This document shows, piece after piece, positions 8,535-17,930 of a stretch of 64,000 nt of DNA. The stretch's first letter is position 1. Each line of letters starts with the position of its first letter. Both the position numbers and the translations under genes were made by a program. The notes under the pieces were generated by a model. It saw only the letters and a list, made by a program, of their open reading frames with translations. It did no database searches and was not told the origin of the DNA. The stretch comes from Acinetobacter lactucae (lineage in GTDB: Bacteria; Pseudomonadota; Gammaproteobacteria; Pseudomonadales; Moraxellaceae): contig NZ_LRPE01000036.1 in assembly GCF_001605885.1 (NCBI RefSeq), forward strand, positions 124,001-188,000, read 5' to 3'.

Positions 8535-10424
8535 TTGAAAGAAGTAAGCCACTATCTAATCGAAAATAAAAATATGGCATGGTCCATCACTATGTGTTTG
8601 GTTGCCGTGTTGCTTACTATTTTTATCTTAAACTTAATTTTAGGTTTACTCGTCCATTTTTTTGATTATAGTCAGCCAATTTGGTGGCATACCTTAAGTC
8701 CTTACTTCGTTGCGCTATTACTTTTTATTATGGTTTGGTCGGTTGTTACTGAACTTTATATCTTGCGTAAAGGTGGGCATTCTTTAGCAAAACAACTTAA
8801 AGCACGTCGTTTGGTGAAAGAAGAAAGTACTCCTGAAGAACTGGCGGCATTAAAAATTACAGAACAATTAGCACAAACTTTCTCTTTAAAAGTACCGACT
8901 GTATATGTTTTACCTGATGAAGTCGGTGTGAATGCACTTACGGCAGGTTTTCATCCTAAGGATATCGTTATTATCCTGACATGGGGTGCTTTGCAAAATC
9001 TGGATAAACTTGAGTTATATGGTTTATTGGGTCATGAGTTTAATCAGATTTTATCGGGTGAGGCTGTTGAGAATACTAAATTAAAGATTTTATATAGTGG
9101 CTTAACAACTTTTAGTCAATGGGGTAGTAAATTAGCCAAACAAGGTTTTAAGCGTTATAGCCCGGGCTATAAACATAAATTTGAAACAGTTTTTGTTGCA
9201 GTGGGTGGGGTCATTTGGTTGGCTGGAAGCCTAGGTGTATTGATTACTCGTTTTATTAAATATTTGACTTTGAGTGGGCGTACATTCCGTAATGACCAAA
9301 AAACAGTACGGCTATTAAAAAATAATGCGAACACCCAAACCTTGTTACGTATTTATGTTCACCATTCCGGTTCGCAAATTCATAGCGCTTATTCTGAATC
9401 AATCGCACATATGTGTTTTGCTAACTCACTTAGTCCGCAAAGCTGGATGAATATTCACCCGAGTATTCGTGAGCGTATTTATGAGTTAAATCCGACTTTG
9501 CTACAAGATTTACAATTAGAAAATTTAAAGAAACTTCGCAATCGTCCGTTATTTAGCTTATTTCATTTTTTGGAAGAATCTGAGAAAGAAATTTATATAC
9601 CGTGGTCATCTCCGCAGCCTCTACCGTTATTAAGGCTATCACCGATTAGTTTTGCATTAAATGATGCTATTAAACCGTTGAGTAGTGATGTACGTAGAAA
9701 TAAAAAGCGTCCTGAATTAATTCAGCGTGCATTACAAACTGCTACGGGTTCACGTGAGGTGATGGTCGCTATTTTGATGATCCGCCAATATCGAGAATTT
9801 ATTCCTAAAGATGCGCCTGTTAGTCATGCCATTATTGATGCATTATTGAATCTGGATGGACGTATTCATATTCAGATATTTCATGATGCTTGTAAAAATA
9901 TTGGACATATACCTGCAAGTATTGCGCGTCAATTTCTAACTAAGTTAGCACTCATTATTCAAGAAGATGGTGAGATTGGGTTGTTAGATGCACTTTTATT
10001 AGAGCGGGTTAAATATGAATTGAATTTGATGCCGCTACATTTGCCGACTGCATTTGAAGAAGTAAAACCTCAAATTGTTCGTTTGATTGATGCATTGCTT
10101 CATGTTCAGCAAATTAATAGCCCAAATCAGTTAGAAGTACGTGAGCGTATTTTACGTTCACTGCTCAACCCTGATGAAATGTATATCTATGATGAAATTT
10201 CAGATGAGCCATTAGATCTGGCTGAAATTTTAAATGATATTGCTGGCTTATTATTGCGTGACCGTCTAAGTATTCTGGCAATTGCAGAAATGTGCTTGTG
10301 GAGCGACCGTATTATCACGCAAGATGAACTAGATGTGCTTGAATTGCTTTATTGGCGTTTTGGTTTTGAGACAGAAGAAATTGTCGATCAAATGCAAAAA
10401 AGAAATAGTGTTATGATTATTTAA
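8535..10424 (+). CDS. Membrane M48 peptidase-like protein with altered active site
   Basis: About 630 residues. Two N-terminal transmembrane helices (roughly 20-43 and 55-78 counting from the TTG at 8520) are followed by an M48-like region (TVYVLPDEVGVNALTAGF), then GHEFNQ where active M48 enzymes have HExxH. A further hydrophobic segment lies near 225-250, then HPSIRERIYELNP, which resembles the M48 end. The last about 250 residues form a separate helical, possibly TerB-like regulatory part. The second zinc-binding His is Gln (codon CAG 9045-9047), so the protein may be a pseudo-protease. The start is uncertain: TTG 8535 has a GGGA site 9 bases upstream; TTG 8520 and ATG 8574 are alternatives. 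Confidence 0.78.
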   Translation: MKEVSHYLIENKNMAWSITMCLVAVLLTIFILNLILGLLVHFFDYSQPIWWHTLSPYFVALLLFIMVWSVVTELYILRKGGHSLAKQLKARRLVKEESTPEELAALKITEQLAQTFSLKVPTVYVLPDEVGVNALTAGFHPKDIVIILTWGALQNLDKLELYGLLGHEFNQILSGEAVENTKLKILYSGLTTFSQWGSKLAKQGFKRYSPGYKHKFETVFVAVGGVIWLAGSLGVLITRFIKYLTLSGRTFRNDQKTVRLLKNNANTQTLLRIYVHHSGSQIHSAYSESIAHMCFANSLSPQSWMNIHPSIRERIYELNPTLLQDLQLENLKKLRNRPLFSLFHFLEESEKEIYIPWSSPQPLPLLRLSPISFALNDAIKPLSSDVRRNKKRPELIQRALQTATGSREVMVAILMIRQYREFIPKDAPVSHAIIDALLNLDGRIHIQIFHDACKNIGHIPASIARQFLTKLALIIQEDGEIGLLDALLLERVKYELNLMPLHLPTAFEEVKPQIVRLIDALLHVQQINSPNQLEVRERILRSLLNPDEMYIYDEISDEPLDLAEILNDIAGLLLRDRLSILAIAEMCLWSDRIITQDELDVLELLYWRFGFETEEIVDQMQKRNSVMII

Positions 10425-10524
10425 AAGACATATACGATTATAAAAACATCTGAATGAAATAAAACACTGAAAAAAAAACTCAAGCCCGTTAGAATGTAGA
10501 CAGAATAGAGGTATTGATTTACAG

Positions 10525-11172
10525 ATGATTGGGCAGCAAAGAAATATATTGGCAACTTTAGGGATTGACGTATGGGTTCCTAAGACACAGGTGTGCCAAA
10601 AAAATAATGCTCAAAGCCTCTGGCGAGATCATGTTGCTGAAGAAGGTGAGTCAATTATATTGCCTTCAAAAAATGATCTGGTTCTTGAACAGCCTATAAA
10701 ACCACAAGTCAACGAAATTCCAAAAGTTGAACCTGAAATTGTGGTCCCAATTCCAGCAGAAGTTCCGCCTGTTGTAGTACCTCGTAATGAAGTGCAAGCT
10801 CCAGTGGTTACGATTGCTTCATTTGAATTGCAAGCATTTGCACTTGAAAAGTGTGTCGTTTTTTTAGATGTGACCAATTTAGCTGATGAAGAAAAGCAGC
10901 TTTGGAATAACATTCAAAAAGCAAAAATAGGGCAATATGCTGAACTAAAATGGCCGTTCCCTTTGGCTAGCTATCAAGACCAACGAGGTGCAGGTTCATA
11001 TATCCAAGGCTTTTTAGATGCTGTGGCAGCAGACAAGAAAATCTTATGTCTTGGTGAATGTTCTTATATCCAACATGCCAATATTATTTACTTGGCAAGT
11101 TTAAAAGAGATGTTGGAGAAACCGCTCCTTAAAAAAAGGTTATGGCAATTAATGCAAGATAACAACGAGTAG
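10525..11172 (+). CDS. Putative DNA polymerase III psi subunit (HolD-like)
   Basis: A 215-residue protein. The N-terminus QQRNILATLGIDVW resembles the short psi motif (xLGIxxW) that contacts the chi subunit. A long Pro/Val-rich linker (about residues 56-93) leads to a C-terminal alpha/beta domain. That domain ends with a helix (KEMLEKPLLKKRLWQLM) similar to the end of E. coli HolD. Psi links chi/SSB to the clamp loader. It is longer than E. coli HolD (137 residues) because of the linker. The assignment rests on motif resemblance only. It is 11 bp upstream of the dehydrogenase gene. Confidence 0.55.
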   Translation: MIGQQRNILATLGIDVWVPKTQVCQKNNAQSLWRDHVAEEGESIILPSKNDLVLEQPIKPQVNEIPKVEPEIVVPIPAEVPPVVVPRNEVQAPVVTIASFELQAFALEKCVVFLDVTNLADEEKQLWNNIQKAKIGQYAELKWPFPLASYQDQRGAGSYIQGFLDAVAADKKILCLGECSYIQHANIIYLASLKEMLEKPLLKKRLWQLMQDNNE

Positions 11173-11183
11173 TAGGGACTTAC

Positions 11184-12149
11184 ATGAAAAAAGTTGTAGT
11201 TTTTAGTCAAATTGATGAAGAAATTTTGTCTCGATTACAACAGGATTATCAGGTTGTGCTTCTTAATCCAAAATTGGGTGATATTAATGAGCAAATACGC
11301 CAACAAGTTGTAGATGCTGATGGGATGATTGGTGCTGGTCGACTTCTTAATGAAAGTAATCTTGCGCCTGCTCAAAAACTAAAAATTATTTCATCTGTAA
11401 CGGTAGGCTATGACAATTATGATGTGGCTTATTTAAATCAAAGAAAAATCTGGTTATCAAACACACCCCACGTTTTAACTGAAACAACTGCTGATCTTGC
11501 TTTTACGTTATTACTAAGCGCTGCTAGAAAAGTTCCTTTTCTTGACCAGTGGACTAAACAAGGTGAGTGGAAAAGAACTGTTGGGCCTCAGCAGTTTGGT
11601 TTAGATGTTTTTGGAAAAACCTTAGGAATTATTGGGCTTGGTAACATCGGTGCTGCAATTGCTCGCCGTGGTTTTTATGGATTTAACATGAATATTGTTT
11701 ACCATAATCGCCGTGAAAAGCCCGAATTGGCAGAGCCTTTAAAAGCACAATATCTTGGTTTGGATGAATTGCTGCAACAGTCTGATTTTGTAGTAACCGC
11801 AGTTGATTTAAATAATGAATCGAAAGCTTTGATGGGGAAAGTTCAATTTGAGCTTATGCAAAAGCACGCTATTTTTATAAATATTGCGCGTGGTACAGTA
11901 GTTGACGAGCAAGCATTGATTGAGGCCTTACAAAGCGGGGAAATCTTTGCAGCAGGTTTAGATGTATACGAAAAAGAACCTTTACAAGATTCAGAGCTTT
12001 TTAAATTGCCTAATGCTGTTACTTTGCCTCACGTAGGATCTGCGACTGCAGAGACCCGCAAAAAAATGGCAAACCTTGCTTATAAAAATCTAGTTGAAGC
12101 CTTAGAAGATAAAACTCCTAGATATTTGGTAAATCCAAATTTTGTATAA
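11184..12149 (+). CDS. D-2-hydroxyacid dehydrogenase (glyoxylate/hydroxypyruvate/2-ketogluconate reductase-like)
   Basis: A 321-residue D-isomer-specific 2-hydroxyacid dehydrogenase. The NAD(P) Rossmann motif is GLGNIGAAIARRG near residues 150-162. The catalytic Arg is in NIARGTVVDE, the Glu is in the DVYEKEPL segment, and the His is in LPHVGSAT. The order and spacing match the GhrB/TkrA group, which reduces glyoxylate, hydroxypyruvate or 2-keto-D-gluconate with NADPH. Which of these is used cannot be told from sequence. It is likely co-transcribed with the upstream gene and terminated by a long hairpin. Confidence 0.85.
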   Translation: MKKVVVFSQIDEEILSRLQQDYQVVLLNPKLGDINEQIRQQVVDADGMIGAGRLLNESNLAPAQKLKIISSVTVGYDNYDVAYLNQRKIWLSNTPHVLTETTADLAFTLLLSAARKVPFLDQWTKQGEWKRTVGPQQFGLDVFGKTLGIIGLGNIGAAIARRGFYGFNMNIVYHNRREKPELAEPLKAQYLGLDELLQQSDFVVTAVDLNNESKALMGKVQFELMQKHAIFINIARGTVVDEQALIEALQSGEIFAAGLDVYEKEPLQDSELFKLPNAVTLPHVGSATAETRKKMANLAYKNLVEALEDKTPRYLVNPNFV

Positions 12150-12199
12150 GTGATAAATAACACTTCATTGCAAAACTAAACTATCTCGAGTGTTATAGT

Positions 12200-12256
12200 A
12201 AAAGTCTATTGATTGAACATAATTTTTTATGTTTTATATCAATAGACTTTTTTGAT
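12200..12256 (+). terminator. Long-stem terminator-like hairpin
   Basis: A 14-bp perfect inverted repeat, AAAAGTCTATTGAT (12200-12213) and its complement at 12238-12251, is followed by Ts. It lies between the dehydrogenase gene and the next TTG start. Confidence 0.7.
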
Positions 12257-12282
12257 GGTTTAATTTTAATAGAGAAAAACTT

Positions 12283-13719
12283 TTGAGATTTTTGCCAATT
12301 ATTTTAAGTACGACTTTGACAGCAACTGTATCGTACGCGCAGCCTTTTGACTCTCAACCATCTGCAAATCAGGTGGAAATTCCAAATATTGGTAGTGGGA
12401 TCGGTCTGCTTGATCAACAAAAAGAAAAGTTTATTGGTGAAAAAGTTTTCCGTGAAGTTCATAAACAAATGCCAATTATTCAAGATGTTTGGCTGGAAGG
12501 TCAATTTTTTCAGGTATTTTCAGGTATTTTAAGTGAAACTCAGCTTGGGCAGCCGATTGGCTTAGTTGTTATTAAAGATCCACAAATTAATGCATTTGCT
12601 GTTCCGGGTGGATTATTTGCACTGAATACTGGACTTATTGCCTCAGCGCGGAACATTGATGAAATTGCTGGGGTTATGGCGCATGAAGTTGCACATGTAT
12701 CACAAAGACATTTTAGTCGTTCAGAAGAAGCCTTTAAAGGTCAAACATTGCTAAGTCTAGCTGGGCTTTTAGCGGGGGTGGCTATAGCTGCACAGGGTGG
12801 TGGTGATGCGGGTGCAGCAGTAATGTTGGGTACGCAAGCTGCATTGATGGACAAGCAATTAACATATAGTCGAAATCAAGAGCGTGAAGCAGACCGTATC
12901 GGCATGCAATATATGTATGCGGCAGGTTATAACCCTCAAAGTATGGCAGATTACTTTGAAACAATGCATAGAGCTACAAGTCGAGTGAGCTTTTTACCGG
13001 ATTTTTGGCTGACTCATCCATTGACGACTGAACGTATGAGCGAGGCTCGCCTTCGTGCAAACCAGATGCCTAGAGTTAAAAACCGAATATATGATGCTGA
13101 TTTTGAGATTTTAAAATGGTACACCATGGTGGTTGCAAATCAGGCAACTGAAAACCAACTACAAAGTTTAGCGTCCCAAAAAAATATTGCTGGCCTGATT
13201 GCTTTGGCAGCATTTTATACAAGGCAAGGTGATTATGTGCAGGCACAGTCTACTTTAGATCAAGCGAAATCTAGTGGAAAGCCTCTTGTGACATTATTGC
13301 AGACAGATATTTATCTGGGTCAAAACAAGCTAGATCAAGCTTATACCACGATTGCTGCTACCCAAATGACAATGCCTGAAAATAGGGCTTTTAGTTATAA
13401 GTTAGCTGAGGTTTTGCTACGCCAAGGGAAATTTGCGCAAGTTCAAACCCTAGTCCAAAGATTTATTAATAAGAATCCAAGAGATATACAAGGTTGGCAA
13501 TTTTTACAGCAAGCCGCGAATTTGGATAAGAACGGACCTTTAAGAGCGGTTAATGTTCTACGCTATCGGGCTGAAGCGGAATATTGGTCAGGTAGTGAAG
13601 AAAATGCAATTAAATCAATGCTTCATGCTCAGCGATTGGCAAAAGATAATCAAGCAATGTCGGCTAGAATAGACAGTCGTTTGAAACAAATGCAAGATGA
13701 GCGACGAATGAAAATTTAG
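12283..13719 (+). CDS. Periplasmic M48 metalloprotease with TPR tail, BepA-like
   Basis: A 478-residue protein starting at TTG. It has a signal peptide ending near SYAQ (residue 20), a protease domain with HEVAHVSQRH (HExxH zinc motif) and the third ligand in READRIGMQ, then tetratricopeptide-like helical repeats in the C-terminal half. E. coli BepA (YfgC) degrades or rescues stalled outer-membrane proteins such as LptD, and domain order and length agree. Unlike the protein at 8535-10424, all zinc ligands are present here. Confidence 0.9.
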   Translation: MRFLPIILSTTLTATVSYAQPFDSQPSANQVEIPNIGSGIGLLDQQKEKFIGEKVFREVHKQMPIIQDVWLEGQFFQVFSGILSETQLGQPIGLVVIKDPQINAFAVPGGLFALNTGLIASARNIDEIAGVMAHEVAHVSQRHFSRSEEAFKGQTLLSLAGLLAGVAIAAQGGGDAGAAVMLGTQAALMDKQLTYSRNQEREADRIGMQYMYAAGYNPQSMADYFETMHRATSRVSFLPDFWLTHPLTTERMSEARLRANQMPRVKNRIYDADFEILKWYTMVVANQATENQLQSLASQKNIAGLIALAAFYTRQGDYVQAQSTLDQAKSSGKPLVTLLQTDIYLGQNKLDQAYTTIAATQMTMPENRAFSYKLAEVLLRQGKFAQVQTLVQRFINKNPRDIQGWQFLQQAANLDKNGPLRAVNVLRYRAEAEYWSGSEENAIKSMLHAQRLAKDNQAMSARIDSRLKQMQDERRMKI

Positions 13720-13819
13720 GATCTTTTAGTTTGATCTTATGATTTTCGCAGACACAGATCTTTTAAAACTTACAAGTAAATGAAAGTCTGAACTAAAAAG
13801 ATATAAGAGAAGAAGGGGA

Positions 13820-14266
13820 TTAAGCTAATTTAGCTTTAATTTTTGCTGAAACTTGAGCAGGATCGGCACGCCCGGCTATGATCGGACGTAGAGAATTCAT
13901 CACCTTACCCATATCTTTCATGCTAGTTGCTTCTTGAGCAGCAATCGTTTGCTCAATGATAGAATCAAGCTCTTCCTCAGTCATAGCTTCTGGTAGAAAC
14001 TGAGAAATAATCTCAGCTTCGGCTTGTTCTTTACTAGCTAAATCATTACGACCAGCACCTTCAAAGGCTTTGATCGATTCTTTACGTTGTTTAATTTGCT
14101 TTTCAATGACCGCAAGAACCTGAGCGTCGTCAAGCTCTTTGCGCTCATCGACTTCGATTTGCTTAATTGCCGCTTGTAGACTACGCAAAACCGTCACTGT
14201 TGCCATATCTTTGGCACGCATAGAAGTTTTTAATGCATCAGTAATTTGGTTTTTTAAAGTAGTCAT
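13820..14266 (-). CDS. yqeY: GatB/YqeY domain protein
   Basis: A 148-residue helical protein of the YqeY family (MTTLKNQITDALKTSMRAKD..., ending in an RADPAQVSAKIKAKL helix). The domain resembles the tRNA-binding tail of the amidotransferase subunit GatB, but the stand-alone protein's role is not established. It sits 25 bp downstream of rpsU on the same strand, a common rpsU-yqeY order in gamma-proteobacteria. Confidence 0.92.
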   Translation of the reverse strand: MTTLKNQITDALKTSMRAKDMATVTVLRSLQAAIKQIEVDERKELDDAQVLAVIEKQIKQRKESIKAFEGAGRNDLASKEQAEAEIISQFLPEAMTEEELDSIIEQTIAAQEATSMKDMGKVMNSLRPIIAGRADPAQVSAKIKAKLA

Positions 14267-14291
14267 AATTCAGCAGTCAATCACAAATTAA

Positions 14292-14507
14292 TTAGTAAAG
14301 GCGAGTAGTACGTACAGATTCGCGAGCCAATTTCTTTTGGTAGCGTTTAACTGCTGCAGCTTTTTTGCGCTTACGTTCTTGAGTTGGTTTTTCGTAGAAT
14401 TCGCGTTTACGAACGTCAGCTAAAACACCAGCTTTTTCGCATGAACGTTTGAAACGACGGATAGCTACGTCAACTGGTTCGCCTTCTTTCAACTTAACTT
14501 GTGGCAT
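14292..14507 (-). CDS. rpsU: 30S ribosomal protein S21
   Basis: A 71-residue basic protein matching bS21 throughout ([20 protein letters not shown]..., Arg/Lys-rich tail). It is part of the 30S platform and helps mRNA base-pair with the anti-Shine-Dalgarno region. It is divergent from tsaD across a 145-bp spacer, as in the classical macromolecular synthesis region. Confidence 0.97.
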
Positions 14508-14652
14508 GTAAAATCCTCTAGATTATGGATAAGATCAGGCACACTATTGCGCCGGATCACAAGTGAAGGTCAGTATTTTACTCATTTACAACTCATATCA
14601 CAAGTCTATAATAGCGATTGCAATATTTTGACTCATATAAAAGGCAGTTTTG

Positions 14653-15663
14653 ATGATTGTTTTAGGCTTGGAAACTTCTTGTGATGAAACAGGGTTGGCA
14701 CTTTATGATAGCGAACTCGGCTTACGGGGACAGGTTCTTTATAGCCAGATTAAACTTCATGCTGAATATGGTGGGGTAGTACCTGAACTTGCTTCACGCG
14801 ACCATGTTCGTAAATTAATTCCTTTAATGAATCAATTGCTTGAGCAAAGTGGGGTGAAAAAACAAGAGATTGATGCAGTCGCTTATACACGTGGTCCTGG
14901 CTTAATGGGAGCCTTAATGACAGGGGCACTGTTTGGCAGAACTTTAGCTTTTTCTTTAAATAAGCCTGCTATTGGTGTACATCATATGGAAGGGCATATG
15001 TTGGCACCATTACTTTCAAGTCAACCACCTGAATTTCCGTTTGTAGCATTGTTAGTTTCAGGTGGACATACACAATTGATGGCAGCTCATGCTATTGGTC
15101 AATATGAGTTATTGGGTGAGTCTATTGATGATGCTGCGGGCGAAGCTTTTGATAAAGTTGCAAAAATGATGAGTCTGCCATATCCAGGTGGGCCAAATAT
15201 CGCAAAACTTGCATTATCTGGTGATCCATTAGCGTTTGAATTTCCAAGACCTATGCTTCATCAAGGCCTAGATTTTTCTTTTAGTGGTTTAAAAACAGCC
15301 GTTTCTGTTCAATTGAAAAAATTGAATGGTGAAAATCGAGACGCTGACATTGCTGCTTCATTCCAAGAAGCAATTGTAGATACTTTAGTAAAAAAATCGG
15401 TAAAAGCTTTAAAGCAAACTGGACTTAAACGTTTAGTGATTGCAGGTGGTGTAAGTGCAAATTTACGATTACGTGAACAGTTGGAAACTTCTTTGGCGAA
15501 AATTAAAGCGCAAGTTTATTATGCCGAACCCGCTTTATGTACTGATAATGGGGCAATGATTGCTTTTGCAGGTTATCAGCGTTTAAAAGCAGGTCAGCAT
15601 GATGGTTTAGCTGTAACCACCACGCCTCGCTGGCCAATGACTGAACTTACTGTTCCTGAGTAA
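14653..15663 (+). CDS. tsaD: tRNA N6-adenosine threonylcarbamoyltransferase
   Basis: A 336-residue Kae1/TsaD family protein. It transfers threonylcarbamoyl to A37 of ANN-decoding tRNAs together with TsaB and TsaE. Visible motifs are LETSCDETG at the start, the metal-binding [17 protein letters not shown], and [10 protein letters not shown] with downstream [12 protein letters not shown] 14653 gives the standard N-terminus; a TTG directly upstream is less likely. Its stop is 2 bp from the convergent next gene, and no terminator is visible. Confidence 0.97.
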   Translation: MIVLGLETSCDETGLALYDSELGLRGQVLYSQIKLHAEYGGVVPELASRDHVRKLIPLMNQLLEQSGVKKQEIDAVAYTRGPGLMGALMTGALFGRTLAFSLNKPAIGVHHMEGHMLAPLLSSQPPEFPFVALLVSGGHTQLMAAHAIGQYELLGESIDDAAGEAFDKVAKMMSLPYPGGPNIAKLALSGDPLAFEFPRPMLHQGLDFSFSGLKTAVSVQLKKLNGENRDADIAASFQEAIVDTLVKKSVKALKQTGLKRLVIAGGVSANLRLREQLETSLAKIKAQVYYAEPALCTDNGAMIAFAGYQRLKAGQHDGLAVTTTPRWPMTELTVPE

Positions 15664-15665
15664 AG

Positions 15666-16769
15666 TTATTCATCATCAAAGGCTTGTTGGTTTTCGATAT
15701 CAATATATTCGATGTAACCACGGCCTTGCACTTCATTACCAAAATAATTACCCGTAAACATATAACTACTTGCATAACCTCGCCCATGACCATAACGGAA
15801 TGGGCAGTCAATTTCTGCCTGAATGTTTAAGATAATTTGTTTTGCATCATTTCGAGCGATCCAAGAAAAATATTTTGGAAGCCGCATTTTTTGCCCTGTA
15901 GGTGAAATGAAGTCATCAACTTGATGCGAAATAATATCAAAGCTTACATCAGTGTAGATTTCAGCTGGCTGGTCCAAATGTCTAATATGCAGTGTATATG
16001 CAGCTGTTTGCCCTACGATATCGGCTTTGGTAAGAAGAAGCTGAGTGGCCTCGTTCAAATTGATGATTTGATAGGTAAAAAAATCAAGTGGCAATTTATA
16101 TGCATCAGGAATAAGTTTATTTATAAAAGAGTGAGGGCCCACTGCTCGAGCATATTCATAAGTACAAAGTCCTTCACTTTCAATGCGTTTTGCTTGATAG
16201 TTTAAAAAACCTTTAAACTTTGCCAATAAACTAAAATGATCATAGATTGGTGTTTTTATAAACCATGAAACATGTGACGTGATATCGATCTCAAAGTCAA
16301 AATCAAATCCATCATAATTTCCATTAATATGGATGTGCGGAAATTTTCCTTGAATTGAAATTTCTTGACCTAGTTCTAGTAAGCTTCCGTCTTTATTAAT
16401 TTTTGTATTTTCAGGAATGATATAAGCCTTCAGTAAAGCTTGCTCAAGAGCGGCTGTACTTGAAAAGAAAGTAGCTGTTTTTCTAGGATTTCCAGTAATG
16501 ATGTCATCATGGTCAAAAGCAAGCGCACCTGGTGTACCGATTAAAATCATAAGATTGAGGTAACGATGCGGTTCTGGTAAAAGTGGGAAAAAGATACCGT
16601 AATGTGACCAGCTATAATATTTTTCGTTAACTCGTGGGCAGATGATACGAGCTTGAGTAAAAGGAAGAGTTGAATATTTTTTTGCCTGGTCTAAAACGCC
16701 TTGTGCAAGTAATAAACTTTTACCAAGCGCTTTACTTGTTGTAGAAATTTTTGGCAATTGCTTTTTCAT
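15666..16769 (-). CDS. Uncharacterised protein, copy 1 of a two-member paralogous family (DUF6670-like)
   Basis: A 367-residue soluble protein with no signal peptide. It is a clear paralog of 32489-33580. Shared elements in order are HYGxxxPxLPEPxRYL (about residues 56-71), GLCTxE (about 201-206), FxYQxINxxxxxQLLL, FxWxA and a C-terminal GRGYxEYID. The Gly-rich closing strand and beta-rich composition recall lipocalin-like AttH/CrtC folds; this is inference. I believe such proteins are labelled DUF6670. Function is unknown. Convergent with tsaD. Confidence 0.8.
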   Translation of the reverse strand: MKKQLPKISTTSKALGKSLLLAQGVLDQAKKYSTLPFTQARIICPRVNEKYYSWSHYGIFFPLLPEPHRYLNLMILIGTPGALAFDHDDIITGNPRKTATFFSSTAALEQALLKAYIIPENTKINKDGSLLELGQEISIQGKFPHIHINGNYDGFDFDFEIDITSHVSWFIKTPIYDHFSLLAKFKGFLNYQAKRIESEGLCTYEYARAVGPHSFINKLIPDAYKLPLDFFTYQIINLNEATQLLLTKADIVGQTAAYTLHIRHLDQPAEIYTDVSFDIISHQVDDFISPTGQKMRLPKYFSWIARNDAKQIILNIQAEIDCPFRYGHGRGYASSYMFTGNYFGNEVQGRGYIEYIDIENQQAFDDE

Positions 16770-16819
16770 ATATAAACCTAAAGAAGGACTATCTTTATTT
16801 TAGGTTATGAAAAACAACT

Positions 16820-16859
16820 GCCAAAGCTAAGCGGTTTATAGGCCAAAGCTAAGGCTTTG
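16820..16859. repeat. Short direct repeat with hairpin
   Basis: GCCAAAGCTAAG occurs at 16820-16831 and 16842-16853. The second copy continues into a CAAAGC-TAAG-GCTTTG hairpin (16844-16859). It lies in the 103-bp gap between two minus-strand genes. Its role is unclear; there is no T-run immediately after the stem. Confidence 0.5.
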
Positions 16860-16872
16860 CGGGACATTTTAT

Positions 16873-17754
16873 TTAATTGTTAGACAACTCTTTTAAAGCA
16901 TTTAAACCAATCCAATGCTTTGAAAACTGATAAGCAGCTCGACCAGAACGCTGACCACGCATTTGACACCAACGTAGACTTTCTGCACGAACTTCATCAT
17001 TAAAAGGCATGTTCGATTTATCAAGATAATGCTCAACGATTTCTAAATATAGGTTTTGATCCATTGGATAAAAAGATAGCCATAGACCAAAACGATCTGA
17101 CAAAGAGATCTTTTCTTCAATCGCTTCTTGAGGGTGTAGTTCAGTATATTGAGGAACATCGACCTTGGTTACGGGTGTGTTTTCATGCATGAATTCTGGT
17201 AACAAGTGGCGACGGTTACTGGTTGCATAAATAATAAAATTACTTGAACCTGACTGTAATGAACCATCTAATACACTTTTTAAACTACGATAATTTTCAT
17301 CTTCAGCGTTAAAAGCTAAATCATCACAATAGACGATATATTTTTCAGGTCGATTTTGAATGAGTTTTTGAATTTTAGGTAAGTCTGCTAAATCATCACG
17401 TTCAATTTCAATTAAACGTAACCCCTGAGCGGCATACTCAGTTAATAAGGCACGAACGATAGATGATTTTCCTGTACCACGTGACCCAGTTAAAAGTACA
17501 TCGTTTGCTGGTAGGCCATTTAAAAATTGCAAAGTATTCTGAATGATTTTTTCTTTTTGACGCTCAATGCCTTTTAGGTCATCAAGATAAATATTTTTTG
17601 GTGTGTAGATGGCTTTAAGTTGCTGATTTTCCCATCTAAAAGCAGGTGCAGTAAAATTTGTTTCTTGTCGAGGTTCAGGTAAGACTTGCTGTAGCTGATT
17701 TAATACAAGTGATAATGTTTGAACTAAATTATCCGGTAAATCAATGGTAGCCAT
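16873..17754 (-). CDS. DUF815 family AAA-type ATPase
   Basis: A 293-residue P-loop protein with Walker A GSRGTGKSS near residues 91-99, Walker B YIVYCDDLAF, and a sensor-like YATSNRRHL. The C-terminal helical part is rich in Arg and aromatics (WCQMRGQRSGRAAYQF). DUF815 proteins look like small AAA+ ATPases related to DnaC/RuvB-like clades, but no biochemical role is established. It is the first gene of a possible two-gene minus-strand unit with 15666-16769. Confidence 0.88.
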   Translation of the reverse strand: MATIDLPDNLVQTLSLVLNQLQQVLPEPRQETNFTAPAFRWENQQLKAIYTPKNIYLDDLKGIERQKEKIIQNTLQFLNGLPANDVLLTGSRGTGKSSIVRALLTEYAAQGLRLIEIERDDLADLPKIQKLIQNRPEKYIVYCDDLAFNAEDENYRSLKSVLDGSLQSGSSNFIIYATSNRRHLLPEFMHENTPVTKVDVPQYTELHPQEAIEEKISLSDRFGLWLSFYPMDQNLYLEIVEHYLDKSNMPFNDEVRAESLRWCQMRGQRSGRAAYQFSKHWIGLNALKELSNN

Positions 17755-17930
17755 GGTTAATCAATCATGTTAAACAGTAATTTACTAGGATACTAACACC
17801 GAAATTAACAGGCTGACAAAACTTATTGCCTATACAGTTTATCGGTTTTGCAATTGATTGAAATGGTCAGACTGAGCATAGTGTTGCAATGTCTATTCAG
17901 TAAAATCATCTGAGAAGATGAGGACGAAAT

